The translations under genes and the position numbers were made by a program. The notes beneath the pieces are model-generated. The model was not told where the DNA came from. It did not search any database and saw nothing but the letters and a program-made list of their open reading frames with translations. Below, one piece after another: positions 1 to 8,799 of a DNA stretch of 64,000 bases. The DNA comes from a bacterium (GTDB lineage: Bacteria > Acidobacteriota > Aminicenantia > Aminicenantales > Aminicenantaceae), in contig JAGXKI010000003.1 in the NCBI GenBank assembly GCA_018335295.1, forward strand, positions 1 through 64,000, given 5' to 3'. How positions within the stretch are numbered: the stretch's first letter is position 1; each line of letters begins with the position of its first letter.

Positions 1-97
1 CAGTCACTCCTTTCTCTGAAACCTTCATTTTACCATAATGGAAGCCGAATTTTTCTTTTTCTTCATGGGGTTCAATCGAGGATGTCGGCATTTTCAT
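1..97 (-). CDS. Partial gene, 5' end only, runs off the window
   Basis: An open frame on the minus strand starts with ATG at 97 and continues through position 1 without a stop, giving about 32 residues. A purine-rich GGAAAGAG lies just before the ATG and could be a weak ribosome binding site. The visible residues (MKMPTSSIEPHEEKEKFGF and on) are hydrophilic with no signal peptide. The FGF...KV.E..K spacing is loosely like the start of UbiE/MenG methyltransferases, but this is far too short to assign a function. The terminator-like hairpin at 243-276 separates it from the dipeptidase gene upstream. Confidence 0.35.
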   Translation of the reverse strand, partial: MKMPTSSIEPHEEKEKFGFHYGKMKVSEKGVT

Positions 98-242
98 TTC
101 TCTTTCCACTGGTATAAGATGATTCAGCAGAGCAAAAGGTTGCTTTTTGATAAAAAATATTTAATATTATGAAGGGAAGGGGAAGTAAATATTTTTAGTG
201 AGGGAAAGGATTGAGATCTTCAAAAAATGAATCTAAAAAGAA

Positions 243-276
243 GGGGTCAGACCAAATCTGGTCTGACCCCATTTTT
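243..276. terminator. Bidirectional intrinsic terminator (perfect 12-bp hairpin)
   Basis: GGGGTCAGACCA (243-254) and TGGTCTGACCCC (259-270) form a perfect 12-bp stem with a 4-base loop. ATTTTTC follows on the plus strand. On the minus strand the hairpin is followed by TTCTTTTTAG, so it can end transcription from either side. It lies 69 bases beyond the stop codon of the dipeptidase gene at 339 and is probably its terminator. The GGGGTCAGACC core also resembles short palindromes found scattered in many genomes, so a repeat origin is possible. Confidence 0.75.
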
Positions 277-338
277 CTTACGAATCATTCGGGTTGTGGT
301 TTTGTTTCTTTAAAGAATCAAAAATAAAAAATCCTTCT

Positions 339-2105
339 TTATTTTTCTTCTTTTTCTGGTTCCGGTTCCATGTTGTTGTATTCCACTAAAAGTTTAAGCC
401 ACCAATCAGGATATTCCAGGGATTTTCTTTTTCGGTTTTCCGTATCATAATTCCACAGATGATTGAACTTGACCAGCAGATGATTTCCTAAATTCCACCA
501 CGCATCGATCACCCTGTGAGCGTTGTTGATGCAGTAATCCGTCAAAAAGCTGCGGGCTTCCTCAGGATCTTTCTGGTAGAGTTTTTCAGCCACCTCATCG
601 ATGGTAGAAGTCCTCTCCACAGCCGATTTTTCCCATTTTTCCTGGGCTCTTCTCACTTCCTTAATGGCATGGGAATAAACGACTTGAGTATGGAAATCCA
701 CATAATCAAAGGCCCATCGGGCCGAATTTCTGTTGAACTGCCAGTGATCTCCAATTTCAAAAGAATGGGGAATCTTTGTAATACCGGCATAAAGGGGCAT
801 GAAACAGGAAGTATCTTGAGCTCCAAAGGCAAGCCATACAATTCCTCCTACGGGATCGGGAAGCCAATCACGGCACTGAGTGACGGTCACGTACTCAGCT
901 CTATTCACCCCGATGGGACGAGGGGTTTTGTACCGCTTTCCTTCCAGTTGGAATCCATAGGGAAGATAATTGGGGTTTTCAAACGCTCCTCCCTGTAATC
1001 CTCGGGCTGTGTAAAACTGAGTTCCTTCGTAGTGGTCCCGAGTGGTTTTCATCACCTCATAAACGGAAACCTTTTCATCCGGCTTCACCGAAAAAGGAAG
1101 CTCCATATTAGGGGTATCCGGACTGAAATTCTTGGATGGAGCCATCAAATCAAAAAACCTCCAAAGACGAGCTCTGGAGCCTTTACTGCTTGTGGCACTG
1201 GCCTTAGTCGGAGAATAGGCTTTCTTCCAGCTGAAAGGCTCTCCACTCTCGGGGTCGTAATAACCGTGTTCCACAGCGTAGGAAACTACATTGGAGGAAG
1301 CCATAAAATAATCGGGATTATCCAGATCTATCTCTCCGATCCGGGACTCATTAGGACAAACGCTGACATGATCATCGGGAACTCTTTGAGCACACCAGAT
1401 GGCTCCAGGTTTTCCACTGTCCGGAGTCCACAAAGGACCTACAGGCATAATTTCAAAAATCCAGGCTTCGTTGGGATCAGAAACAGCCAGCATTTCTCCA
1501 GAATCCGTATGCCCATATCCGTGTTTTTCAGCCAATTTCCCCATAATCTTTATGGCTTCTCGGGCTGTTTTGGCCCTTTCCATAGCTATTAAAGTCAGCA
1601 TGGTGATATCAAACTTAGCCGATGGAGTGGGATTTTCCATTTCTTCTCGGCATCCAATGGTGGATTCTCCCAAAGCCACCTGCTTGTCATTCATGTACCC
1701 AAACATCCCATGGAGATACCCATAAGTGTGGTCAGGCTGGGGAATTTCCAGACCAGTGAAATTTTCTTTATAAATCTCCCATTTCAATCCTTCGCTGGGG
1801 GGCCATGTGTGGAATTGGTTGATGTGGTAGATTTTCCGCTTGGAATCAGGCTTATGGTCAGCCGGAGGCACACGCCTCCAGGTCCAATCACACACGCCGC
1901 AATCACAGGTGTGGGTGGTCATGACCGAACCATCCGTGGAGGCCTTCTTTCCCACCAAAATGGACGTGCAGCCGTCCAAGGCCATCTTTTGTTTCTGATC
2001 CAATTTCCCTTCTTTATCAACAGGATTTTCCACGAACATAGCACCAGCAAGCCCTACAGCGAACAGCAGTATAATCCCTAAACCGAGTAATTTTTTATTG
2101 ATCAC
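339..2105 (-). CDS. Secreted C69-family dipeptidase (U34/PepD-like)
   Basis: This is a 588-residue peptidase of family C69, an N-terminal-nucleophile hydrolase that cleaves dipeptides. A hydrophobic signal segment spans roughly residues 5-23. It is followed by a short linker and then the DGCTSILVGKKAS motif, in which Cys46 is the expected nucleophile exposed by autocleavage; the following TDGS...T stretch is also typical of the family. The signal peptide predicts a periplasmic or exported enzyme that scavenges peptides. The start is GTG at 2105, preceded by a strong AAAGGAGG six bases upstream. The gene stands alone, with a terminator hairpin at 243-276. The C-terminus is rich in Glu and Pro (EPEPEKEEK). 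Family assignment is firm; substrate preference cannot be read. Confidence 0.88.
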   Translation of the reverse strand: MINKKLLGLGIILLFAVGLAGAMFVENPVDKEGKLDQKQKMALDGCTSILVGKKASTDGSVMTTHTCDCGVCDWTWRRVPPADHKPDSKRKIYHINQFHTWPPSEGLKWEIYKENFTGLEIPQPDHTYGYLHGMFGYMNDKQVALGESTIGCREEMENPTPSAKFDITMLTLIAMERAKTAREAIKIMGKLAEKHGYGHTDSGEMLAVSDPNEAWIFEIMPVGPLWTPDSGKPGAIWCAQRVPDDHVSVCPNESRIGEIDLDNPDYFMASSNVVSYAVEHGYYDPESGEPFSWKKAYSPTKASATSSKGSRARLWRFFDLMAPSKNFSPDTPNMELPFSVKPDEKVSVYEVMKTTRDHYEGTQFYTARGLQGGAFENPNYLPYGFQLEGKRYKTPRPIGVNRAEYVTVTQCRDWLPDPVGGIVWLAFGAQDTSCFMPLYAGITKIPHSFEIGDHWQFNRNSARWAFDYVDFHTQVVYSHAIKEVRRAQEKWEKSAVERTSTIDEVAEKLYQKDPEEARSFLTDYCINNAHRVIDAWWNLGNHLLVKFNHLWNYDTENRKRKSLEYPDWWLKLLVEYNNMEPEPEKEEK

Positions 2106-2303
2106 GTAATGCCTCCTTTTAAAAGAATGATTGATTTGGTTCGAAGTACCGAAGATTTTCTCAGGAGATTCTTGAGGAAAAAGCTCTTTAAAACATTCCC
2201 CTCACAAGAATGTCTCTCTATTCGCTCGGTCTTCCCCATAAAAAATATTTATACTGACTTTATGGACAGATGTCAATTCACCAGGTTTTTTCCGTCAAAT
2301 ACA

Positions 2304-2348
2304 AGAGGGGAAGGGTATGGGATGACGAATCCCCTACCCTTCCCCTCT
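2304..2348. other. Large imperfect hairpin between two genes
   Basis: AGAGGGGAAGGGTA (2304-2317) pairs perfectly with TACCCTTCCCCTCT (2335-2348). After one mismatch, GGGAT and ATCCC extend the stem around a GACGA loop. It lies 36 bases past the stop of the beta-barrel gene and so may end or stabilise the export-operon mRNA. On that strand there is no T-run, so it is not a textbook intrinsic terminator; on the plus strand a T6 run begins 6 bases later. Its G/C-rich arms resemble the ends of the roughly 280-base repeat described elsewhere. Confidence 0.6.
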
Positions 2349-2383
2349 GTAAGATTTTTTAACCATTCTCGTCTCATCTGGCA

Positions 2384-3799
2384 TCAAAAATCCAACTTGA
2401 AAGAACAATAAGCGAGTTTGTCTTCTTTAAACGTTCCAAATTTGGTGTTTTCATCTCCCCCGGAGACAAGGAACGCTCCGGCTTGAAGAGTGGCATAATC
2501 CAGCACTTTGTACTGGAAGGAAGGCATCCACACCATGGAGGTGCTGTCTTCAGCAAATTCCATCATCCCTCCCAGTTCAATCTTCAATTTCTCGTTCAAT
2601 ATCTTTAACTCAGCCCGTCCCACAATATAATCTTCGATTTCACCAAAAAATGTGCCGTTTTGACGTTTCAAAAACTGCTCTGCCTTAACCCCGTAATCCC
2701 GTTCATCAAAGAATCCATGAAGATACTGGGCATTCAGGTAAAGTCCATCTCCGACTCCCAGAGTGTAATCCATCCCCAAAACATACTTAAAATAGTCTTT
2801 TTCAAATAAAGGAAACACTGTCTTCTTCACAAGGTAGGTTTCACGAACATAATGAGCTTGACTCACGAACCCATCCATTTCTTTGGGTCTTACATAAGCG
2901 GCTTCACCCCAGAATCCCAAGGAAAAAACCTCTCCAGAAACGTCCACTCCCCAGACATCCTTCCGCGGATACTTATAAAACTGGACTTTTCTCCAGGGTT
3001 GGAAAGAGACTCCATAGAGAACAGGAAGATGATAATTGCCGTGATAATAGCTTAAACCCACATCTGTCTTGAAGAGAACAGTGGAAAACCGGAGGCCTAA
3101 ATTAGTATTTTTGATCAGCCGCTTTTTTTTATCTATATCCACTTGATTGAAATAAAAATTGGGAGAGGAACCTTTAACCATCCTGGTAAACCCTGTAGGA
3201 AGAGGACTGTGCTGACTCGAAAGGAGCCAAACCAACTGAAATTGGGTCCAGTCAGAAAGATAAAATTCAAAATTCAAACCTGTCTGAGGACGTCGCTTTC
3301 CAAAGTAATCAGGATCAAAAGTCAAAAAATTGGCAAAATCGACCGGATTCAGGTTATCCACTACGTTCATCTTATCAGCGGTTCCCCATTGAATTCTCTG
3401 TTTTCCTACCGTTAGATCCAAGTTAGGCATGAGAAAATGATAGACTCGGATATACCCTTCATAAAGAAAAACATCGATAGGTTCTGTACGGGTAGGGGCT
3501 CCCAGGAAGCTGGATTCCGGAAAGGATTCCCGGGTGAACAGAGCATCCGGGCTGGAAAAGCTATCAAACCGGACCGAATAGGAAATATCTTTGGAAAGAA
3601 AACCGGAAAACTGAAGCCTTGTCTCCAGCCTTTTCGTGGCAAATTCACCACTTTCATGGGAAAAAAATTTTCCGTTGAGATTTTCTGTCAGAAAAGCTGA
3701 AGAAAAAAGCTTGACTCTTCCCGATACATCCAAATCCGCACTAAAAGCTGGAGTGAGCGCCAAAAAAAATAATGTCCATAGGAATATCAGTTTTCTCAT
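2384..3799 (-). CDS. Outer-membrane beta-barrel protein, DUF1302-like
   Basis: The 471-residue product has a clear signal peptide (MRKLIFLWTLFFLALTPAFS-A) and then alternating hydrophobic/polar strands ending in the aromatic C-terminus ...CSFKLDF, as expected of an outer-membrane barrel. The VGKQRIQWGTAD...NPVDF segment near residues 135-155 resembles the DUF1302-type barrels that often accompany MMPL transporters. It is the last gene of the operon; its ATG overlaps the stop of the LolA-like gene by four bases (ATGA), and its AAGGAGG site lies inside that gene. I infer that it forms the outer-membrane end of a lipid or hydrophobic-compound export path. No substrate can be read. Confidence 0.78.
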   Translation of the reverse strand: MRKLIFLWTLFFLALTPAFSADLDVSGRVKLFSSAFLTENLNGKFFSHESGEFATKRLETRLQFSGFLSKDISYSVRFDSFSSPDALFTRESFPESSFLGAPTRTEPIDVFLYEGYIRVYHFLMPNLDLTVGKQRIQWGTADKMNVVDNLNPVDFANFLTFDPDYFGKRRPQTGLNFEFYLSDWTQFQLVWLLSSQHSPLPTGFTRMVKGSSPNFYFNQVDIDKKKRLIKNTNLGLRFSTVLFKTDVGLSYYHGNYHLPVLYGVSFQPWRKVQFYKYPRKDVWGVDVSGEVFSLGFWGEAAYVRPKEMDGFVSQAHYVRETYLVKKTVFPLFEKDYFKYVLGMDYTLGVGDGLYLNAQYLHGFFDERDYGVKAEQFLKRQNGTFFGEIEDYIVGRAELKILNEKLKIELGGMMEFAEDSTSMVWMPSFQYKVLDYATLQAGAFLVSGGDENTKFGTFKEDKLAYCSFKLDF

Positions 3800-4560
3800 T
3801 TGACCCTCCTTTTTAAAAATCTTCGTGTAAATATTTCGTCTTCAATTCCCTGGTCTACTTTTATATTATCCATATTAAGGGAAGACCAAGAACCTTCTTT
3901 TTTATTGTGCATGATAATCTTTACAGAAATCCAGTATTGATTGACTTTTTCATTCTTTTCTTCCATTACCTTCCATAAAGTTCCGTCCTCATCGTACATT
4001 TCCATCTTGCTCGGAAGCTGGCTCTGTTTGGACACCCACATTTTTATCCTTGGGTAAGGTTTATCAGCCCCTTTTTTCCGAATCAGTTCAAGCACCCATT
4101 CTTCATCATTCTCCTCCACAAGCACAGCTTTATAAAACTCAGCGAAGCCTGAAGTTCCCATGTCTTCATAGGAAAAGTCCGACCCCACAAAACTTTCTGT
4201 CTTGTTGTGGGAAGCAATCCTCCTTATCCTCCGAAACTCTGGAAGATAAAGGTACATCTGGTCATCGGAACGCACCAAAAATCCCATATTCTCCACATCC
4301 GGAGGAGACATAAATTTCATCATTCGCCAATCATCTTTATCCCCAGGATTATTCTTGGACCAGGTTTTCAATTTTCTCACTTTTTCCGTTCCACTGGAGC
4401 TCATAATTTTCATGGTCATCACTGCTTTTAAATCTTGGGGAGATTTCTCTCCGATCATTCTTTCATCCACTTTTTTCAAAATCTGCTCTCCTGTTATGGC
4501 TCCATATAAAATACTGAATCCAAACAGGAATCCTATAAAAAAAGCGATCCTCTTTTTCAT
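3796..4560 (-). CDS. LolA-like periplasmic protein (outer membrane lipoprotein-sorting family)
   Basis: This 254-residue protein has a signal peptide (about residues 1-20) and the layout of the LolA/LolB-like 'outer membrane lipoprotein-sorting protein' family, including KTWSKNNPGDKDDWRMMKFMSPP and a YLPEFRRIRRI segment. Members are predicted half-barrel carriers of acyl chains in the periplasm. It is distinct from the true lolA at 59.9 kb. It sits between the inner-membrane MMPL transporter and the beta-barrel gene, overlapping the latter by four bases. A strong AGGAGG site precedes the ATG. The context suggests that it ferries a lipid or lipid-like cargo from pump to barrel; this is inference. 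Confidence 0.85.
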   Translation of the reverse strand: MKKRIAFFIGFLFGFSILYGAITGEQILKKVDERMIGEKSPQDLKAVMTMKIMSSSGTEKVRKLKTWSKNNPGDKDDWRMMKFMSPPDVENMGFLVRSDDQMYLYLPEFRRIRRIASHNKTESFVGSDFSYEDMGTSGFAEFYKAVLVEENDEEWVLELIRKKGADKPYPRIKMWVSKQSQLPSKMEMYDEDGTLWKVMEEKNEKVNQYWISVKIIMHNKKEGSWSSLNMDNIKVDQGIEDEIFTRRFLKRRVK

Positions 4561-4669
4561 TTTTTTCCTCCTAACCTGGATTACTCACGAGGTGTGACCC
4601 CGTTTTTTGCATTTCTTGTTACATACGCGCGGAAAAATTCTTTTAATTCATTCATGCTCTTTGTGTTCT

Positions 4670-7552
4670 TTATATGTCTCGGCCTTTTTTATGAATAGTT
4701 CGGGTTAATTTAGGCTTAAATAACAAAATAAGACCGGGTAGAATAGTGAGAGTGGATAAAGCAGCTAAAAACATAGACCCGGCCATAATTCCTCCAAAAT
4801 GGCGAAGAGGACTCATAGAGGAAAACAGCAAAACCAAAAATCCAGCCATCACTGCAATGGAATTGGTCAAAATCGCCTTCCCTTTCTCCATGTAAGACTG
4901 ATGGACTGACTCATTCAGAGAAACTCCTCTATCTAACCCACTAGAGACTCCATGGATGAAATGTATGACATAATCAATCCCCACCCCAATGGATACACTT
5001 GCTGTCATCATGGTCGCAAAATCGAGTCGGATACCAAAAAAACCCAAAAATCCGTAAATCACTGCAATGGTGAACAGAATGGGAATGACGGAAATGACTC
5101 CGGTGGAGAAAGATCGTCTCAGCATACTCATCAACAGAAAAGTCACTATCAAAGCTATCCCCAAAGATTGAATTTGAGAAGTGTAAAGAAAATGGTCCAG
5201 CTTGGCCAGAGCAGCGGGTTGTCCGCTCTGTTTGATTCTCTCAAACGGAATCTTTTCTCCTTGAAGATTTTGAGTTAATGGGCCCGGAAGCACAATCTTG
5301 CTATCCGCAATTTCATAGAACAGACCAAAACGTCTTTTACAGAAATTTTCGCTTTCCTTGGCTTTCAGGGGGAATAATTCATCTAACGAACCGCAGGCTC
5401 TCTGGGCAAAAGCAAAATGCAAGGATTCTTCAATCCTTAAACGTAAAGTTAAAGCTACATCAGAAGCAATCTGAGGATCATATTCAGAAGAAGGGACCCG
5501 TTGAGAAAGGATTTTCTCAAAATCTGATGGGGCCCCCTCACCAGAAGCCAACGATTCCAGCAGTTCAATAAACAATTTTTCTTTGATATTCCGGGATAAA
5601 AGAAAATCAAAATATTCAGAAAATATGTATTTTCTAAATTCCTTCTCCACCAACATCATCACATCTTCATCTTGAGGTCGAGGTGGGTTCTCAATCAATT
5701 CAAACAATTTCTTTTTAGCCCGAGACTTATCAAAATGGTCTCCCCCATAGTGGCGGCTCAACCAAGCCATTTCATCCACAAGATACCGGGCCTCTTTTTT
5801 CCGGAGACGTTTTCTTTTCTCCTGAGAAAACTCCTCCAGAGTGTATTCAAAAAGACCTTGAGAAAATTCTTCTTCCAGAAATTTTTTAACCTGTGATTTC
5901 ATTTTCTTCATGAACGATGTCGCTGAAGTGGGCACTTTAGCCAGAACTAGAGTTTCAGTGTAGTCTTCAGTGATGAGCTGTTTCAATTCATCCCTTCCTT
6001 CCATAAAAAACCATAGATTGCTCACTCCTCGGTCGGTTTCGGGAATGTGATAGCGGCCGTTGAGTTTGTGATTCATTTCCTGAATGTAATCTGTCACAGA
6101 AAGAGGCCGGCTCACCTTGGGGAGGTTGTAAATATAATTTTGGGCCCTTCTCATGACCCGAAGTACAGAAGCCGACTTTATGTTTTCTGTTTTAAAATCA
6201 ATAGTCAGAGGATAGGCTCCTCCAAAATTTTCTTTAACGATCCTTAAGGCCTTTCGAGGTTGACTGTTCCGAGGATAATATTCTGAAAAATTCACCTCTC
6301 TGTGAATAGAGAAAATTCCTATGCAAAAAATTCCCATGAGCACAAAGGCTGAGATCAACACTCCATTTCTCTGTTTCCTAATGAAACGGGATAGAAAACC
6401 CAAGGAAACAGAAAAACCTTTTCTCTTTTTTTTTGCCTCTGAGCCTTTTTTCCGGGAGACCGCAAATCCTGCCGGGATAAAAATGAGGGAAATGATCATA
6501 GCAAAGAAGATTCCCGCGGCTGCTTGAAGTCCAAAATCTCTGATTAAACTCAAACGGGCGGAGGCAAAAGAAAGAAAACCCACCACCGTGGTGACTCCCG
6601 CCATGACCACAGGAACAGTGACTCCGGAAAGAGAGCTTTTGAGATTTGTGTTTCTGTCCTGTGAATACTCGATTTCATGGAAAAGTTTATTCACCACATG
6701 AATTCCGTAAGCCGACCCTAAAGCCACCAGAAGCACCGGGAGAGCTGGAGTGATCAAGGTCATGGGCCATCCCATCCATCCCATCAGGCCAAACACCCAA
6801 ACAGAAGCGATCACCACCACGGACGAAGGGAAAAACACTCCCTTAAAATTTCGAAAACTGAGATATAGAACAACCAGGATCAATAAGATAATGATAGGGA
6901 CCAATTTTTTTAAATCTGAAGAAATAAATTCATCTGCAAAATAGGCATCTGAAGGAACACCTGAAAAATAAAATTGAGCGGCCGGAGACAGATTTTTTTC
7001 CACCGCCGGTTTAACCACCTCTCTAAAAATTTCAATGGTATCTCCATCGGGTTTAATATAAATGGCCGCGGACAACCATTCACCATCAGGAGAAATGACC
7101 TGGTTCACATAATCTTCCTCAGATAGAGCATAATCCTTGAGCGCCTGAATCTTTTGAGGAGATTGAGGGATATCCTGAAGAAAGTTACGGACCTCGATGC
7201 CTCCTGGGATTTGAGATATCCTGGGGATATTGGAAATGGAAGTCACCCAAAAGATTTCTTTATGTGCTTTCAGTTCCTCGGTTAAAGATTGAACTCGGCG
7301 GAGGATTTCAGGGGAAAAAGTTTTTCCTTCCCTGGCTTTTATCACCACCATAACCAGTTCATTCGTTCCAAATTTTTCTCCTGTCTCCAGGAGCATTTTT
7401 AGGACGGGGTCTCCTTGAGGAAGCCACTGAATCAACCTGTTTTCGTAATAGAGATTCTTCATCTGGTAAGCCAAACCGAGGGTCAGGATAAAAATGAAAA
7501 GGAGAAGAAGCCATCTTTTATTGACGATGAAAGAAGCTAATTTTTTTATCAT
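4670..7552 (-). CDS. MMPL/HAE3-family RND transporter
   Basis: The 960-residue inner-membrane protein has the two-fold RND layout: TM1 near residue 15, a first periplasmic loop (about 30-215), five TM helices (about 215-365), TM7 near 395-410, a long second periplasmic region (about 410-785) and a final TM cluster. Motifs include GSAYGIHVVNKLFHE in the first half and GVGIDYVIHFIHG in the second, typical of MMPL/HAE3 proteins that move lipids or hopanoids. The second loop is long and highly charged (KRKRLRKKEARYL and similar) and looks partly helical. It heads the LolA-like and barrel genes and is separated from tetR by a palindromic operator. Substrate unknown. Confidence 0.9.
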   Translation of the reverse strand: MIKKLASFIVNKRWLLLLFIFILTLGLAYQMKNLYYENRLIQWLPQGDPVLKMLLETGEKFGTNELVMVVIKAREGKTFSPEILRRVQSLTEELKAHKEIFWVTSISNIPRISQIPGGIEVRNFLQDIPQSPQKIQALKDYALSEEDYVNQVISPDGEWLSAAIYIKPDGDTIEIFREVVKPAVEKNLSPAAQFYFSGVPSDAYFADEFISSDLKKLVPIIILLILVVLYLSFRNFKGVFFPSSVVVIASVWVFGLMGWMGWPMTLITPALPVLLVALGSAYGIHVVNKLFHEIEYSQDRNTNLKSSLSGVTVPVVMAGVTTVVGFLSFASARLSLIRDFGLQAAAGIFFAMIISLIFIPAGFAVSRKKGSEAKKKRKGFSVSLGFLSRFIRKQRNGVLISAFVLMGIFCIGIFSIHREVNFSEYYPRNSQPRKALRIVKENFGGAYPLTIDFKTENIKSASVLRVMRRAQNYIYNLPKVSRPLSVTDYIQEMNHKLNGRYHIPETDRGVSNLWFFMEGRDELKQLITEDYTETLVLAKVPTSATSFMKKMKSQVKKFLEEEFSQGLFEYTLEEFSQEKRKRLRKKEARYLVDEMAWLSRHYGGDHFDKSRAKKKLFELIENPPRPQDEDVMMLVEKEFRKYIFSEYFDFLLSRNIKEKLFIELLESLASGEGAPSDFEKILSQRVPSSEYDPQIASDVALTLRLRIEESLHFAFAQRACGSLDELFPLKAKESENFCKRRFGLFYEIADSKIVLPGPLTQNLQGEKIPFERIKQSGQPAALAKLDHFLYTSQIQSLGIALIVTFLLMSMLRRSFSTGVISVIPILFTIAVIYGFLGFFGIRLDFATMMTASVSIGVGIDYVIHFIHGVSSGLDRGVSLNESVHQSYMEKGKAILTNSIAVMAGFLVLLFSSMSPLRHFGGIMAGSMFLAALSTLTILPGLILLFKPKLTRTIHKKGRDI

Positions 7553-7565
7553 TGATATCCTCTGT

Positions 7566-7581
7566 TAGTGAATGTTCACTA
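7566..7581. promoter_or_regulatory. Probable TetR operator upstream of the MMPL gene
   Basis: TAGTGAATGTTCACTA is an inverted repeat with perfect 7-base arms and a 2-base centre. It lies 13 bases before the MMPL start codon, in the gap between that gene and tetR. A near-identical site (TAGTGAATACTCACTC) covers the tetR start region at 8224-8239. Two matching sites at the two controlled positions make autoregulation plus control of the pump by the adjacent TetR protein likely. Confidence 0.7.
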
Positions 7582-7621
7582 TCAATAATCCATGACCTTC
7601 AAACAAATCCTTGAAGTATTC

Positions 7622-8224
7622 TTATGCTTTTATTCCTGTAAAGAATTGGGTCAGAAGATGATCCCCGATTTCCACCAGAGAAGACTTTCTGTTTTTTATG
7701 GTCCAGTACGAAAAAGCGGTCTGAACAATTCCCAGAAAGTGAATGGCTCCCACGGTCACATCCACGTCGGATTTAAAAATTTTAGACTTTTTTCCCTTTT
7801 CTAAAATTTCTTCCAGTCCAGCCACCATGTTGCTGATGAGATGATCCAGTTTTTGAAGAAGGGATGTCTCCCCGATGTGTATTTCATCTGAATAAATGAT
7901 CTTGAATAAGCCCGGATACATTTTCAGAAATTCAAGGTGATTTCTGAGGAGCATCTTCAGTTGATCCACCGCATTCTTGGGGGTTTCTTTTATCTCCTTT
8001 ATCTGTGACTGTGCTGCCAAATCGGCATCCTTTAAGATCAGAGAAATGATTTCTTTCTTCGACCTAAAATGACGGTAAAGTGCGGATTCAGTGAAACCTA
8101 CCTCCTGAGCAATCCGGGCCACGGTTAATCCTTTTATCCCATACCTATCCATAATTCGGAGAGATGTATCGATAATTTCTTTTTTCCTCGAGTCTTCTCC
8201 AAACGGAAAAACTGATTCTTTCAT
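7622..8224 (-). CDS. TetR-family transcriptional regulator of the MMPL operon
   Basis: The 200-residue protein carries an N-terminal TetR helix-turn-helix (about residues 14-60: IIDTSLRIMDRYGIKGLTV...VGFTESALYRHFRSKKEII) and a variable helical ligand domain. It is co-directional with the MMPL gene 69 bases downstream. Operator-like palindromes lie both at its own start (8224-8239) and before the MMPL gene (7566-7581), so it probably represses its own transcription and the export operon until an unknown ligand binds. No convincing Shine-Dalgarno is visible before the ATG, since the operator occupies that position. Confidence 0.88.
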   Translation of the reverse strand: MKESVFPFGEDSRKKEIIDTSLRIMDRYGIKGLTVARIAQEVGFTESALYRHFRSKKEIISLILKDADLAAQSQIKEIKETPKNAVDQLKMLLRNHLEFLKMYPGLFKIIYSDEIHIGETSLLQKLDHLISNMVAGLEEILEKGKKSKIFKSDVDVTVGAIHFLGIVQTAFSYWTIKNRKSSLVEIGDHLLTQFFTGIKA

Positions 8225-8239
8225 AGTGAATACTCACTC
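8224..8239. promoter_or_regulatory. Second probable TetR operator, at the tetR start
   Basis: TAGTGAATACTCACTC touches the tetR start codon (8222-8224) and shares 13 of 16 bases with the palindrome at 7566-7581. The inverted repeat is imperfect here (AGTGA....TCACT arms). Repressor bound here would block transcription or ribosome access of tetR itself. Confidence 0.6.
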
Positions 8240-8312
8240 ACATATTACTCGTATAAAATCACTTGTCAATACTTTTCTTTTTCTGGAATTTTAAGACACG
8301 GGCTACAAAAGT

Positions 8313-8630
8313 CTATATCATTTCTATAAGAGTATCCTTAATCACTTTCATAGAAATCGGATCCACCTTGTCAAATACATTGTAAACAGGAACCTCAGCC
8401 GGGGATAATTCTTTCACCCTTTCATACACCGGGGGAGAGGTTAAAAGAGCATCCGACTGCTGGAGAAGCTTATCCACTTTAGGTTTGTTTTTTAAGATAC
8501 TACACATAAGCTCAACATCGGAGCCTAATTCTTCCTTAAGTATGGCTTGGTAAAAGGACAGAGATTCCGGGTCCCTGCATATAAATCCAAAGGTGGAATC
8601 TTTTTCAAAAGAAAAGTTTATTGAAATCAC
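8313..8630 (-). CDS. Small protein of unknown function, possible orphan regulator effector domain
   Basis: I do not recognise this 105-residue product with certainty. It starts with GTG at 8630, with GAGAGGG seven bases upstream, so it appears to be an independent gene. The sequence is compact and soluble. The segments FICRDPESLSFYQAIL, SDALLTSPPVYERVKEL and PVYNVFDKVDPISMK look like a small alpha/beta ligand-binding fold. They recall the C-terminal effector region of some GntR-type regulators, but there is no DNA-binding domain. It may be a remnant or a stand-alone sensor. It lies between tetR and the phosphate-transport genes and shares an orientation with both. Confidence 0.55.
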   Translation of the reverse strand: MISINFSFEKDSTFGFICRDPESLSFYQAILKEELGSDVELMCSILKNKPKVDKLLQQSDALLTSPPVYERVKELSPAEVPVYNVFDKVDPISMKVIKDTLIEMI

Positions 8631-8799
8631 GTTTTAACCCTCTCGTCAAGAAATCTTTCTATTCCCTTCAAGGTTGTTTACCGATTTCTTTGGAGACATG
8701 TCATTTCCACAGGTTAAATCCTTTATTAGACCCAAAGGTTCTTTCCCCATCTTAACAAGAACCCCATGAAGCCGAATCGTCTTTTTTACTTCTCTTTTT

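Noticed and set aside
1032-1592. Plus-strand frame of 186 codons inside the dipeptidase gene
   Set aside because: Antisense shadow with no known domain; the minus-strand gene is clear.
4588-4615. GTGTGACCCCGTTTTTT near the LolA-like gene and GTCCGACCCCAC near 27.93 kb as copies of the terminator hairpin at 243-270
   Set aside because: Only half of the palindrome is seen; no second arm, so no support for a terminator or repeat copy.
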